Shown here: positions 1 to 7,784 of the stretch, piece by piece | How the letters are laid out: every line of letters starts with the position of its first letter | Numbering within the stretch: the stretch's first letter is position 1 | Origin: Pseudobacter ginsenosidimutans | GTDB taxonomy: Bacteria; Bacteroidota; Bacteroidia; Chitinophagales; Chitinophagaceae | Length of the DNA stretch: 64,000 bases | Reading direction: 5' to 3' | NCBI RefSeq assembly: GCF_007970185.1 | Contig: NZ_CP042431.1 | Span: 6,617,342 to 6,681,341, forward strand | Position numbers and translations under genes: made by a program | Notes under the pieces: model-generated | The model's database searches: none | The model's input: the letters and a program-made list of their open reading frames with translations, nothing else | Told to the model about the DNA's origin: nothing

Positions 1-1
1 C

Positions 2-1042
2 AAATACTTACTGGTAACGCATTTCAACGCACTGATGGACGAACTCGCCAATTTCTTCACGGAAGTGGAATGGCTCCTTCATGATAAGCCTGTTCGTGAA
101 TACGATTATTATTACGACCAGATCGTTTGTGTGGGAGAACTGCTCTCCACCGCCATCGTAAGCGCTTACCTCAACGAATCAGGCATCCCCACGCAATGGG
201 TGGATGTACGCGACATCTTCCGAACCGACGATAATTTCCGGGACGCGGCCATCGACTGGAATTTTACCAGTCAGCGTGTACAGGAAGACATTATTCTACT
301 TTTCCAGGAAACGAATATTGTACTCACCCAGGGATTCATCGGTTCAACAGATGAGAACGAAAGCACCACCCTGGGCCGCGAAGGCAGCGATTACTCCGCC
401 GCCGTATTCGCCAATCTCCTCAATGCAGAAAGCCAGACCATCTGGAAAGATGTGGAAGGCGTGATGAATGCCGACCCCAAACAGTTCCCCGATGCCCAAT
501 TCATTGCGGAGCTCAACTATGAAGAAGTGATCGAGATGGCCTACTACGGCGCACAGGTGATCCATCCTAAAACCATCAAACCTTTACAGAACAAAGGCAT
601 TCCACTTTTCGTGAAATGTTTTCTCGATAAAAACCTGCCCGGTACCGTTATCCATAATAAAAAAGTACACGGATTGCCACCCATCATCGTGATTAAAAAA
701 GAACAGGCCCTGCTCACCCTGCATTCCCGCGATTTCTCTTTCGTAGGAGAAAAACCCGTAGCCGATCTCTACCAGCTGCTCAGCGATATCAAGATCAAAC
801 CCAATATCATCCAGACCGGCGCCGTGAGCATCCAGGTTTGCCTGGACGATAAGCCGGAAAAAATCCAGAAGCTCGCCCTCGACGCATCTGAATTTTTTGA
901 AGTACAGGTGGAAAAAGGATTGACCCTGCTCACCGTTCGCCATTACCAGGAAGAGCAACTGCAAAAACTCACCAATGGCCATCGTATCAAACTGAAACAA
1001 CAATCACCGGAAACTGTGCAGGTGCTTATGCAACCGGCTTAA
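2..1042 (+). CDS. Aspartate kinase, 3' part (5' end outside window)
   Basis: Aspartate kinase phosphorylates aspartate as the first step toward lysine, threonine and methionine. The reading frame is open to the left edge, so the ATG at 35 is internal and the N-terminal ATP-binding lysine motif lies outside. The visible part contains the signature TTLGREGSDYSAA, followed by WKDVEGVMNADP and the segment AYYGAQVIHPKTI, all typical of the amino-acid kinase fold of this enzyme. The last ~120 residues, from about QALLTLHSRDFSFVG, look like ACT-type regulatory sequence, suggesting allosteric control by an end product. It is a monofunctional form as far as can be seen: the frame stops at 1042 with no homoserine dehydrogenase domain. 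The MutS-like gene follows after 18 bp on the same strand, probably co-transcribed but functionally unrelated. The family call is firm; the isozyme class cannot be decided. Confidence 0.93.
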   Translation, partial: KYLLVTHFNALMDELANFFTEVEWLLHDKPVREYDYYYDQIVCVGELLSTAIVSAYLNESGIPTQWVDVRDIFRTDDNFRDAAIDWNFTSQRVQEDIILLFQETNIVLTQGFIGSTDENESTTLGREGSDYSAAVFANLLNAESQTIWKDVEGVMNADPKQFPDAQFIAELNYEEVIEMAYYGAQVIHPKTIKPLQNKGIPLFVKCFLDKNLPGTVIHNKKVHGLPPIIVIKKEQALLTLHSRDFSFVGEKPVADLYQLLSDIKIKPNIIQTGAVSIQVCLDDKPEKIQKLALDASEFFEVQVEKGLTLLTVRHYQEEQLQKLTNGHRIKLKQQSPETVQVLMQPA

Positions 1043-1060
1043 TCCGTTCAAACCTTATCT

Positions 1061-2845
1061 ATGCAATCTCCCGCAGCATACTACCAGCAAAGGATCCAGG
1101 AATTACAGGAACACCTGAAAAAAGTACAGCAACAACTGATCGGCGTATCTGTGGCAAGGCTGCTCAGTTTTCTCTGCGTACTGATTGCAGGTTATTACTG
1201 GATCAAAAGCGATAGCTCAACATTACTACCGGGCATTACCGTTATATCATTGATAATATTCATCATTTTTGTGAAACGGGCCTTCAGACTGAATGATGAT
1301 AAGGCGCTTACCAACAAATTACTTTTCGTCAACACCAACGAAGACGGCATCCTCCGGCGCCAGCAAAGCAAATTCCCCGATGGCCGGGAAGCCGCAGCAC
1401 AGTCGGGTTACGCGGCAGACCTGGATATATTTGGCCCCAATTCATTATTCCACCTGCTGAACCGTACCACCACCACACATGGCACTACTGCTTTACAGCA
1501 GATATTGCAGCAACCGGAACTGGACCCTGTTGTGATCCGCAACAACCAGGAAGCCATCAAACAATTGTCCACACAAACAGAAACGCGTCAGCTCCTCATC
1601 GCACATGGATTATTGCACGGCGAGAAGGAAGGAAATCTGCACGAGGTGCAACGCTGGCTGCAAATGCCTACCCTGCTCTACCAACTGAAATGGGTACGCG
1701 CAATTCGTTTCATCATGCCCGCTATCAGCCTGGCAGGATTGATCGCTTTCCTGGCAACGGATACCTATCAATGGCTGCTGCCGGGCATCATCGTCAGCTG
1801 GCTGATCACGGGCAGCTTTACCAAAAGAATCCTTCACCAGCATAACCTGCTCAGCAAGAAACAAACCATCCTGGAACAATATGGCAGCATCCTGCAATTG
1901 TTCAGCGAAATAGAGACAGGCGATTCCTCCGTACTGAAAAAAGAAAAAGCGACAGCACAGGATGCGAGTAAAGCCATCAAGCAATTGTCGAATCTGGCCG
2001 GGCTTTTCGATCAGCGGCTCAACCTGCTGGTGAACTTCTTCCTGAACAGTTTTTTATTGTACGATATCCAGTGCATGTATGCGTTAGACAAATGGAAAAC
2101 TGTAAACAGGGAAAAGTTCGATCACTGGATCCACGGCGTGGGCACTATCGAAACCCTGAATTCATTGAGCGGCTTCACTTTCAACAATCCTGATTTCAGC
2201 TGGCCGGAAGTACAAACGGAAAAGATGATCATCTCCGCTACGGCGCTGGCGCATCCGCTGATTGCCGCCAATGAGCGGGTGGCCAATGATTTCACCATCG
2301 GCGAGCAGGAACAGCTGATGCTGGTGACCGGAAGCAATATGAGCGGCAAAACCACCTTCCTCCGTACTATCGGCGTTAACCTGTTGCTGGCGCAATGCGG
2401 AGCGCCGGTCTGTGCCGGAAAGTTTGTGTTCATGCCGATGAATATCCTCAGCTCCATCCGCGTGAGCGATTCACTGCAGGAACATACTTCTTACTTCATG
2501 GCGGAGCTGAAGCAATTGCAACAGATCATACAATTTTTACAATCGGCTTCCAGTCCATCACTGATCCTGATCGATGAGATCTTAAGAGGAACGAATTCAG
2601 AAGATAAGACCCACGGTTCTGATCAGTTCATCCGTAAGCTGTTGCAATACCGTTGTCTCACTCTTTTCGCCACGCACGATCTGGCGCTGAGTGTACTGGA
2701 GAATGAACTTCCCGGCAGGCTCAGTAATTATTGCTTTGAAAGTATTATCAGGGATGGCGAGCTGATCTTCGATTATACATTGCAGCGAGGAGTAGCCAAG
2801 AATAAGAATGCGAGCTTTCTGATGAAGAAGATGGAGATCATTTAA
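1061..2845 (+). CDS. Membrane-associated MutS-family ATPase
   Basis: 594 residues. The C-terminal third is a clear MutS ATPase domain, with Walker A GSNMSGKTT near residues 424-432, a Walker B segment LILIDEILRGTNSED near 505-519, and a conserved histidine in FATHDLAL. The mismatch-recognition and connector domains of true MutS are absent, and the N-terminal half has hydrophobic stretches that look like membrane segments at about residues 30-48, 55-72, 218-233 and 237-252. The protein belongs to the short MutS-like family common in Bacteroidota, which is often labelled a mismatch repair protein, but its role is unknown and its membrane segments argue against canonical mismatch repair. It starts 18 bp after the aspartate kinase stop. 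No MutL or nuclease partner is nearby. Confidence 0.85.
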   Translation: MQSPAAYYQQRIQELQEHLKKVQQQLIGVSVARLLSFLCVLIAGYYWIKSDSSTLLPGITVISLIIFIIFVKRAFRLNDDKALTNKLLFVNTNEDGILRRQQSKFPDGREAAAQSGYAADLDIFGPNSLFHLLNRTTTTHGTTALQQILQQPELDPVVIRNNQEAIKQLSTQTETRQLLIAHGLLHGEKEGNLHEVQRWLQMPTLLYQLKWVRAIRFIMPAISLAGLIAFLATDTYQWLLPGIIVSWLITGSFTKRILHQHNLLSKKQTILEQYGSILQLFSEIETGDSSVLKKEKATAQDASKAIKQLSNLAGLFDQRLNLLVNFFLNSFLLYDIQCMYALDKWKTVNREKFDHWIHGVGTIETLNSLSGFTFNNPDFSWPEVQTEKMIISATALAHPLIAANERVANDFTIGEQEQLMLVTGSNMSGKTTFLRTIGVNLLLAQCGAPVCAGKFVFMPMNILSSIRVSDSLQEHTSYFMAELKQLQQIIQFLQSASSPSLILIDEILRGTNSEDKTHGSDQFIRKLLQYRCLTLFATHDLALSVLENELPGRLSNYCFESIIRDGELIFDYTLQRGVAKNKNASFLMKKMEII

Positions 2846-2867
2846 GAATAATTGAACTTCGGAGACC

Positions 2868-2970
2868 ACTCGCTCGCCTCTGGCGAGTGAGGATTATTTG
2901 TTCGCCTCCGGCGAACACCGCGTCGCCGGAGGCGACAAAATAAAAGTCACTCGCCGGGAGGCGAGCGACT
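2868..2970. repeat. Cluster of four GC-rich mini-hairpins (REP-like element)
   Basis: Four short palindromes sit in about 100 bp of non-coding DNA: 2870-2890 (9-bp stem with one G-T pair), 2900-2916 (7 bp, loop TCC), 2922-2936 (6 bp, loop GGA) and 2946-2969 (6 bp plus 3 bp beyond a mismatch). All share the core CGCC-n3/4-GGCG. The outer two are also near-perfect reverse complements of each other (ACTCGCTCGCC with GGCGAGCGACT), so the whole block can fold as one long stem enclosing two small hairpins. No T-run follows, so it is not a standard terminator. It resembles repetitive extragenic palindromes; whether it recurs in the genome cannot be seen here. Confidence 0.7.
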
Positions 2971-3065
2971 GCCAGCAGCATAAGTATTAGGGTGTTTTCA
3001 CCCATTCTTATCATATTCTAATGCAGAAAAGCAGGGTACCCCCTCCAAAAGCAGTCCTGTTTTGT

Positions 3066-3073
3066 TATTTTTG
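3066..3073 (+). promoter_or_regulatory. Candidate -7 box (TAnnTTTG) for the TPR-kinase gene
   Basis: TATTTTTG matches the Bacteroidota -7 consensus TAnnTTTG and lies 26 bp before the GTG at 3100. No convincing -33 TTG element is present at the expected distance, so this is a candidate only. Confidence 0.4.
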
Positions 3074-3099
3074 GTATCTAAACCCTCGCCTCTATTCTT

Positions 3100-4941
3100 G
3101 TGTGCACGAAACACAAATTGAAACTGCTGCTGATCATAGCCATCCTTGCATGTGTACTTAACGTGCAGGCACAACCTCCTTCCAGGGTACTCGACAGCTT
3201 ACATTCCATCAAACATAAGGCTTCCACCATTGAACAGATCACGGATGCGCTCAATGCGCTAGCACTGGCATGGCGCGGTGTGAACAGCGATTCCGTAAAA
3301 CATTATGCGAAGGAAGGATTGAAAGTCTCCGCCAACCACTATCCGGCAGGACGGGCCGCTGCATTTACCAATCTCTCCGCCGGCGCACGCACGGCAGCCG
3401 ACTACAAAACCGCGATGGACGCAGGTCTTCAAGCCATGCGCCTTTTCGATTCTTTGGATCTGAAAGCCGAAGAAGCTGATGTGGTGCTTGATCTCGCGCA
3501 ATTGTACAAGGATATTTCCGGCAGCAACAATACAGAAGCTTACCTGGACCAGGCCATCGCCTATGCATTGCAGTCGTATGGTCTTGCTGCCTCCATCAAA
3601 GACACAGTCGCCATGGCTGACGCTCTCAACATGAAAGGCATCTGCCTTCGCGATAAAGGAAAACAGTACAAAAAAAGATACTATTACGACAGCGCCCGGA
3701 TCTGCTATGAACGCGCACTCGGGCTCATTGAAAGATCAGGAAAAGGACTGGGTGTTCAGTCCCGGCTCTACAACAATATGAGCCAGATCTACAACGAACA
3801 CAAGATCGATTACCACAAAGCCCTCGATTATCTTTTCAAAGCCGTTGACGCAAACAAAAAACGGAACAGCATCAGTGGCCTCAGCTACAACTACGGCAAT
3901 ATCGCCTATGCTTATACGATGTTGGGCAAGCACAAAGAATCCCTGCACTATGCAAGACTAATGCTCGATGCAGGCCAGCAAATGCAAAGACCCGACAGGC
4001 TGCAGAATGCATATGGACAAATGTACCGTTCCTTCAAAGGCGCGGGCATGATCGACTCCGCACTCGCCTACTATATTTTGCAGGACAAGCTCAATGACTC
4101 TCTCACCAATCTCGGTAAAACCCGCGAGGTACTTGATCTTCAGGCCAGGTATGAAACCAATCAAAAAGAACTGGAGATACAGCAACTGCAGGTGCAGCGC
4201 GAAGCAAGCACCAGGAATATTATCTGGTTACTGGCAGGCATCGGCTTGCTGACCGGTATCATGATCTGGCTCTTCATCCTGTACAGGAATATGGCAAAAC
4301 AGAAAAAAGAGATTTCAGAACAGAGACTCAGACTGGAAGTGATGATGAAGGAATTGCACCACCGTGTAAAGAACAATCTCCAGATCGTGAGCAGCCTGCT
4401 TAGCCTGCAAACCAACAGGCTGGAAGACGAGAACGCCATCGCTGTTCTGAAGGAAAGCCAGCTGCGTGTACAGGCCATGAGCTTCATTCACCAGCGACTG
4501 TACAAAACAGACAGCATCACTTCAGTTAACATGAAAGAATATATCACAGACCTTGCTGAATCACTTGTTGCCAGTTATGGTTACCACCGTGATGATTTCG
4601 ATCTGCAACTGGAAGTGAAACAGGAGTTCCTGGATATCGATAAAGCCCTGCCCGCCGGACTGATCATCAATGAACTGGTGACCAATGCACTCAAATACGC
4701 ATATGGGAATGTGCAGCGGCCCCTGTTGCAGATCAGCCTGCTCAATAATGCCGCCAATGATGTAGTGATCGCTATTCGTGATAATGGCAAGGGCATCGAT
4801 GCGGAAGCCTGGACAAAACAACGGAACAGTTTCGGTAAACAGCTGATCACTGCCCTTTGCAAACAATTACGCGCCAGCCAGGAACTAAAAGTGGAAAACG
4901 GGACACAGTTCACCATCACCATTCCTGCGCAGGCAGCATAA
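3100..4941 (+). CDS. TPR-repeat sensor histidine kinase (HisKA_2 type)
   Basis: 613 residues. A signal peptide (LLLIIAILACVLNVQAQ) exports an N-terminal region of about 330 residues rich in TPR-like helical repeats. A short coiled region and one membrane segment (about residues 371-394) lead to a cytoplasmic kinase. The phospho-acceptor box is LHHRVKNNLQIVSSLLSLQ near residues 418-436, typical of HisKA_2. The ATP-binding domain has NELVTNALKYAY (N box) and IRDNGKGID (G1), but it is short. The start is taken as GTG 3100 because it directly precedes a basic n-region; TTG at 3118 is an alternative. The LytTR response regulator follows after 9 bp and is the obvious partner. The sensed signal is unknown. 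Confidence 0.9.
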   Translation: MCTKHKLKLLLIIAILACVLNVQAQPPSRVLDSLHSIKHKASTIEQITDALNALALAWRGVNSDSVKHYAKEGLKVSANHYPAGRAAAFTNLSAGARTAADYKTAMDAGLQAMRLFDSLDLKAEEADVVLDLAQLYKDISGSNNTEAYLDQAIAYALQSYGLAASIKDTVAMADALNMKGICLRDKGKQYKKRYYYDSARICYERALGLIERSGKGLGVQSRLYNNMSQIYNEHKIDYHKALDYLFKAVDANKKRNSISGLSYNYGNIAYAYTMLGKHKESLHYARLMLDAGQQMQRPDRLQNAYGQMYRSFKGAGMIDSALAYYILQDKLNDSLTNLGKTREVLDLQARYETNQKELEIQQLQVQREASTRNIIWLLAGIGLLTGIMIWLFILYRNMAKQKKEISEQRLRLEVMMKELHHRVKNNLQIVSSLLSLQTNRLEDENAIAVLKESQLRVQAMSFIHQRLYKTDSITSVNMKEYITDLAESLVASYGYHRDDFDLQLEVKQEFLDIDKALPAGLIINELVTNALKYAYGNVQRPLLQISLLNNAANDVVIAIRDNGKGIDAEAWTKQRNSFGKQLITALCKQLRASQELKVENGTQFTITIPAQAA

Positions 4942-4950
4942 ACAATTGGT

Positions 4951-5727
4951 ATGTCTGAGAAAATAAAAGTACTGATAGTGGAAGATGAATCCATCGTTGC
5001 GATGGACCTCGCAGCCGGACTGGAAACCGACGGCTACGAAGTGGCGGGCATTGCAGATAATGCTGCTGAAGCCATAGATCTCTTCCAGAAAAATGAGGTA
5101 GACATCATCCTCATGGATGTTCATATTATCGGAAAGAAAGATGGCATCGACACTGCTGCTGAACTATTGCAGCAGCGCTCTGTGCCGCTGATCTACCTCA
5201 CTGCTTTCACCGATGCCAAAACCATTGAGCGCGCCAAAACCACACACCCGGCTGCTTTCCTTGCCAAACCATACAGCATCACCAACGTACGGATAGCCAT
5301 CGAACTGGCCATCAGCAATTTTGCCGTAACGGCACAACAAAGCAGCAAAGTAATTCCCATGGACAACCAGAACTCCGTAGCCAGCCTCACGGAAAAAGAA
5401 ACCATTCTCCAGATGAACGATTACATTTTTGTAAAGAACAATTATGTATTCGTGAAGATCAAACTGGATGAGATCCTCTATGCGGAAGCAGATAATAATT
5501 ACGTACAACTGGTGACCACAGAAAAGAAACTCTTACTCCGCCTTTCGCTCAGTCAACTGCTGGAAAAGATCAGCTACAAACCACTTGTACGTATTCATCG
5601 TTCCTATGCCGTCAACATTGACATGATCCAGTCTTTCTCCGACCAGGAAGTGAACCTGCCCAAAATGCAATTACCGATAGGCAGAAGCTATAAGGAGGAT
5701 TTTTTGAAGCAGTTCAATTTCAGGTAA
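4951..5727 (+). CDS. LytTR-family response regulator
   Basis: 258 residues. The N-terminal receiver domain has the acidic pair in LIVEDE, the phospho-acceptor D56 in DIILMDVHI, a conserved threonine in LTAF and the lysine of AKPYS. A ~25-residue linker leads to a C-terminal LytTR DNA-binding domain (about residues 150-255, with VKIKLDEILYAEADNNYV and VRIHRSYAVN), so it is a transcription regulator acting downstream of the adjacent kinase. It is translated 9 bp after the kinase stop, implying one operon. LytTR regulators bind paired short repeats, but no matching operator could be assigned here. The targets are unknown. Confidence 0.93.
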   Translation: MSEKIKVLIVEDESIVAMDLAAGLETDGYEVAGIADNAAEAIDLFQKNEVDIILMDVHIIGKKDGIDTAAELLQQRSVPLIYLTAFTDAKTIERAKTTHPAAFLAKPYSITNVRIAIELAISNFAVTAQQSSKVIPMDNQNSVASLTEKETILQMNDYIFVKNNYVFVKIKLDEILYAEADNNYVQLVTTEKKLLLRLSLSQLLEKISYKPLVRIHRSYAVNIDMIQSFSDQEVNLPKMQLPIGRSYKEDFLKQFNFR

Positions 5728-5961
5728 GTAATTCTTCCTCATATCCATTCACATACAAAATTCCGTTGTTCACATACTCCTCCCGCGGAAAGCCTTTCTT
5801 TGCGGCATAATTTTACGCAGTATCCTTATAGGAGGCTAAACATTTCAAATTTTCACATTTCTCAACTGGTACTAAGGGTGGTATCAATGGTAAGTCAGTG
5901 GCCGGCGTCTGTAGTAGTGCGCCGGTTGGCTGCTGCCATGATTCCGTACCTCATTTACCTT
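5728..5961. other. Intergenic region between convergent genes
   Basis: This 234-bp region lies between the LytTR gene and the minus-strand lipoprotein gene. It contains a 6-bp inverted repeat, CCGGCG at 5902-5907 with CGCCGG at 5920-5925, without a T-run. I see no convincing coding sequence; the one open frame crossing it is antisense to the lipoprotein gene. Confidence 0.5.
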
Positions 5962-5983
5962 TCAAACTTTCAAACTTTCAAAC
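5960..5983. repeat. Three tandem copies of an 8-bp unit (TTTCAAAC)
   Basis: Perfect units occupy 5960-5967, 5968-5975 and 5976-5983. They overlap the 3' end of the minus-strand lipoprotein gene and encode its last residues (FESLKV) and stop. Eight is not a multiple of three, so a change in copy number would change the C-terminus. Confidence 0.8.
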
Positions 5984-6597
5984 TTAAACTCCCGTTCCAA
6001 CAAATCAACAATTCTTACCATATTCGTTGCCTGCCAATTAGTATCATTAACGGATTCAGGATCCCAAAAATCGTAGTATGTATATGCGTCATTGGAAAGA
6101 ACCTCAACGGAGTAAACAACTCCATCCACCCCGCTCTGACTGACATTGGATAAATCTCGGATCTTTAATAACTCCAGTTCATTAATCAATTTCTTCCAAC
6201 TGGATGCAGGTTCAACCTTTTTCTTTGTGAAGCTTTCAATGATATTGTAATTGGATGTGTCGATAAATTGGACGTTTATCACGTATAACTTGCCTTCCCA
6301 TTCTTTTTTCCCTTTCTCGAGAACGATCAAATGCTTTTTATAGGCAAGTGAATGATCAAACCATACCCTGATCTGTAACGAATCAAATCCCGTATCACCT
6401 GAATTCAGCCCAAGTTGCTTACTTAATTGTCGCACATTATGAAGACTCCCCCCACTTAATAAAGTATCAACCCGAATATCCTGAACAATTGTCTTTCGAG
6501 TCTCTTTAAAGTTTTTTTGTTGTCTAGCTCCACTTTGATCCATACACGAAACCAAAGTCACAAAATAAACGAGGAGTATGTAATTACTTTTCTTCAT
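5962..6597 (-). CDS. Lipoprotein, possible immunity partner of the DUF4329-like gene
   Basis: 211 residues, not recognised. It begins with a lipoprotein signal, MKKSNYILLVYFVTLVSC, with the predicted lipidated cysteine at residue 18, followed by a polar region with no clear domain. The start ATG lies 14 nt inside the 3' end of the preceding DUF4329-like frame, so translation is probably coupled. A small gene overlapping the end of a polymorphic-toxin-type C-terminal domain is the classic position of an immunity gene; that role is inference from position only. The AT-rich composition matches the Rhs remnant upstream and differs from the flanking chromosome. The last residues are encoded by the tandem 8-bp repeat. 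Confidence 0.65.
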   Translation of the reverse strand: MKKSNYILLVYFVTLVSCMDQSGARQQKNFKETRKTIVQDIRVDTLLSGGSLHNVRQLSKQLGLNSGDTGFDSLQIRVWFDHSLAYKKHLIVLEKGKKEWEGKLYVINVQFIDTSNYNIIESFTKKKVEPASSWKKLINELELLKIRDLSNVSQSGVDGVVYSVEVLSNDAYTYYDFWDPESVNDTNWQATNMVRIVDLLEREFKFESLKV

Positions 6598-7249
6598 AAT
6601 AACTGTTGTAGCTTTTTATAGGCTGGTCTGGTCTCATTTTTCCGTTATCCATTGCACGCTTCATTTCTTGTGCTTTTTGCCTGTTTATTTCTAATGGTGA
6701 CAAGTGGCTTGTTGACTTGCGAGTATCTTTGGGCTGATATAAGAATATTACAGGCCATAAATCCTCTTCTTTCGCTCCTGGTCCAAGATTTTCCCAATAT
6801 ATCTTTTCTTCTTGATATTTATGCCTTGATTCAGGATCATATGGAAGACAATCGCAAATAGGAATAGCATCAGATCTCTTTCCGTTTTTCTTACCCGTAT
6901 ATAAAGATAACTTTCCCCCAGGGCTAGCCAAAAATATTGGTAAAAAGTGATACCTATCTGTAATGTCCATATCAGCAATAGAAAACGATTCTGTGTTAAA
7001 GTCTGAATCATAAGCTCCATGAGAATGAATAACCGCAACAGCAGTTCCTTCTTGCGGAACGCTTTCTATATTTTCATTAACTTGAGAACCAGTTACTCCT
7101 TTTTCTTTACCAATTGTAGGTTGCGTCCAGGTATAATAGTTTTTCCCTCCCATTTTAATTTTGTATATAGTTGAGAAGTATTCTTTATTGTCTCTAATTG
7201 AAAGGCCATTATATGCCTTTGCCCATGCAATAATTTTCCTGTACGACCA
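6584..7249 (-). pseudogene. DUF4329-like C-terminal domain of a collapsed Rhs/YD protein
   Basis: This frame is open from 7249 to the stop at 6584 (221 codons); the first ATG in it is at 7153 (189 residues from there). The residues before that ATG (AWAKAYNGLSIRDNKEYF) continue naturally into the domain, so the ATG is probably not the native start. The domain has an IHSHG motif with downstream FSIADMD and an AspProGly-type segment, matching DUF4329, which is found at the C-termini of Rhs/YD-repeat proteins. The Rhs-type N-terminus lies immediately upstream in another frame; a -1 shift near the AAAA run at 7234-7237 would join them. I read this as one broken gene. An alternative is an orphan toxin translated from 7153. 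Confidence 0.6.
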
Positions 7250-7731
7250 TCAAAATTGAACTGGAAAATATCTTGTTTTACATCTCTTTGCCTGTTTACA
7301 TATTCTATACTAAAATTGTCATTAGGTGTGCCAGCCTCTTCCAGCTGTAGCGCAGTTCTGATTTCATTCCTGCTGCCATAATATCCACCAACTCCATCAT
7401 CTGGCAAATCCCGGATTGTCCTTGTAATTACTCCGCCCGCAAACAAATTCCAACCTAACCCTACCCAACCAGGAATATCGGAAGGCTTATTACCTGTACT
7501 ATTGTAAGAAAGAGAAACTGGCAATGTTAATTTACCACTTACTATTTTAAACAATGGAATGTCGATATTGACCTGTCCCGAAAACAAACTAACTGGATAA
7601 TCGCCATATTTCCCTAAAGAGCCGGCAGTAGGAGAAGGTGCAATTAACCTGTCACTTTCAGCTGTTTGCTGAGCAAACAATGAATTCACCAAAAACAAGA
7701 ATGCTAAAAAGTGAGTAAATTTCTTGTTCAT
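7093..7731 (-). pseudogene. N-terminal fragment of an Rhs/YD-repeat surface protein
   Basis: 212 codons. A signal peptide (FLAFLFLVNSLFAQ) is followed by the conserved start of Bacteroidota Rhs-like proteins: PSPTAGSLGKYGDYPVSLF, then KLTLPVSLSYNSTGNKP, GWVGLGWNL and GGVITRTIRDLPDD. Full-length members normally continue for roughly a thousand residues of YD repeats. Here the family-like sequence ends near FNFDGRTGK (about residue 165) and the remaining residues of this frame look non-native; the DUF4329-like domain continues in the -1 frame. The whole repeat core is therefore missing, by deletion or by out-of-frame joining. It lies between a tail-fibre-like gene upstream and a lipoprotein downstream, all on one strand. 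The family call is firm; the cause of the break is inference. Confidence 0.75.
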
Positions 7732-7784
7732 ACTAATCTAATTAAGGTCTAAAGAAAAATAATATCAACACAGTCTAAACGAGG

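Noticed and set aside
5960-5983. Short CRISPR-like repeat array
   Set aside because: The units are 8 bp and directly adjacent with no spacers; this is a simple tandem repeat.
5800-6153. Plus-strand open frame of 117 codons
   Set aside because: It overlaps the lipoprotein gene antisense and has no recognisable start region or family-like sequence.
7234-7240. Programmed -1 frameshift joining the Rhs N-terminus and the DUF4329-like domain
   Set aside because: The A4 run is not a canonical X-XXY-YYZ slippery heptamer and no downstream stimulatory structure is evident; loss of the repeat core favours a broken gene.
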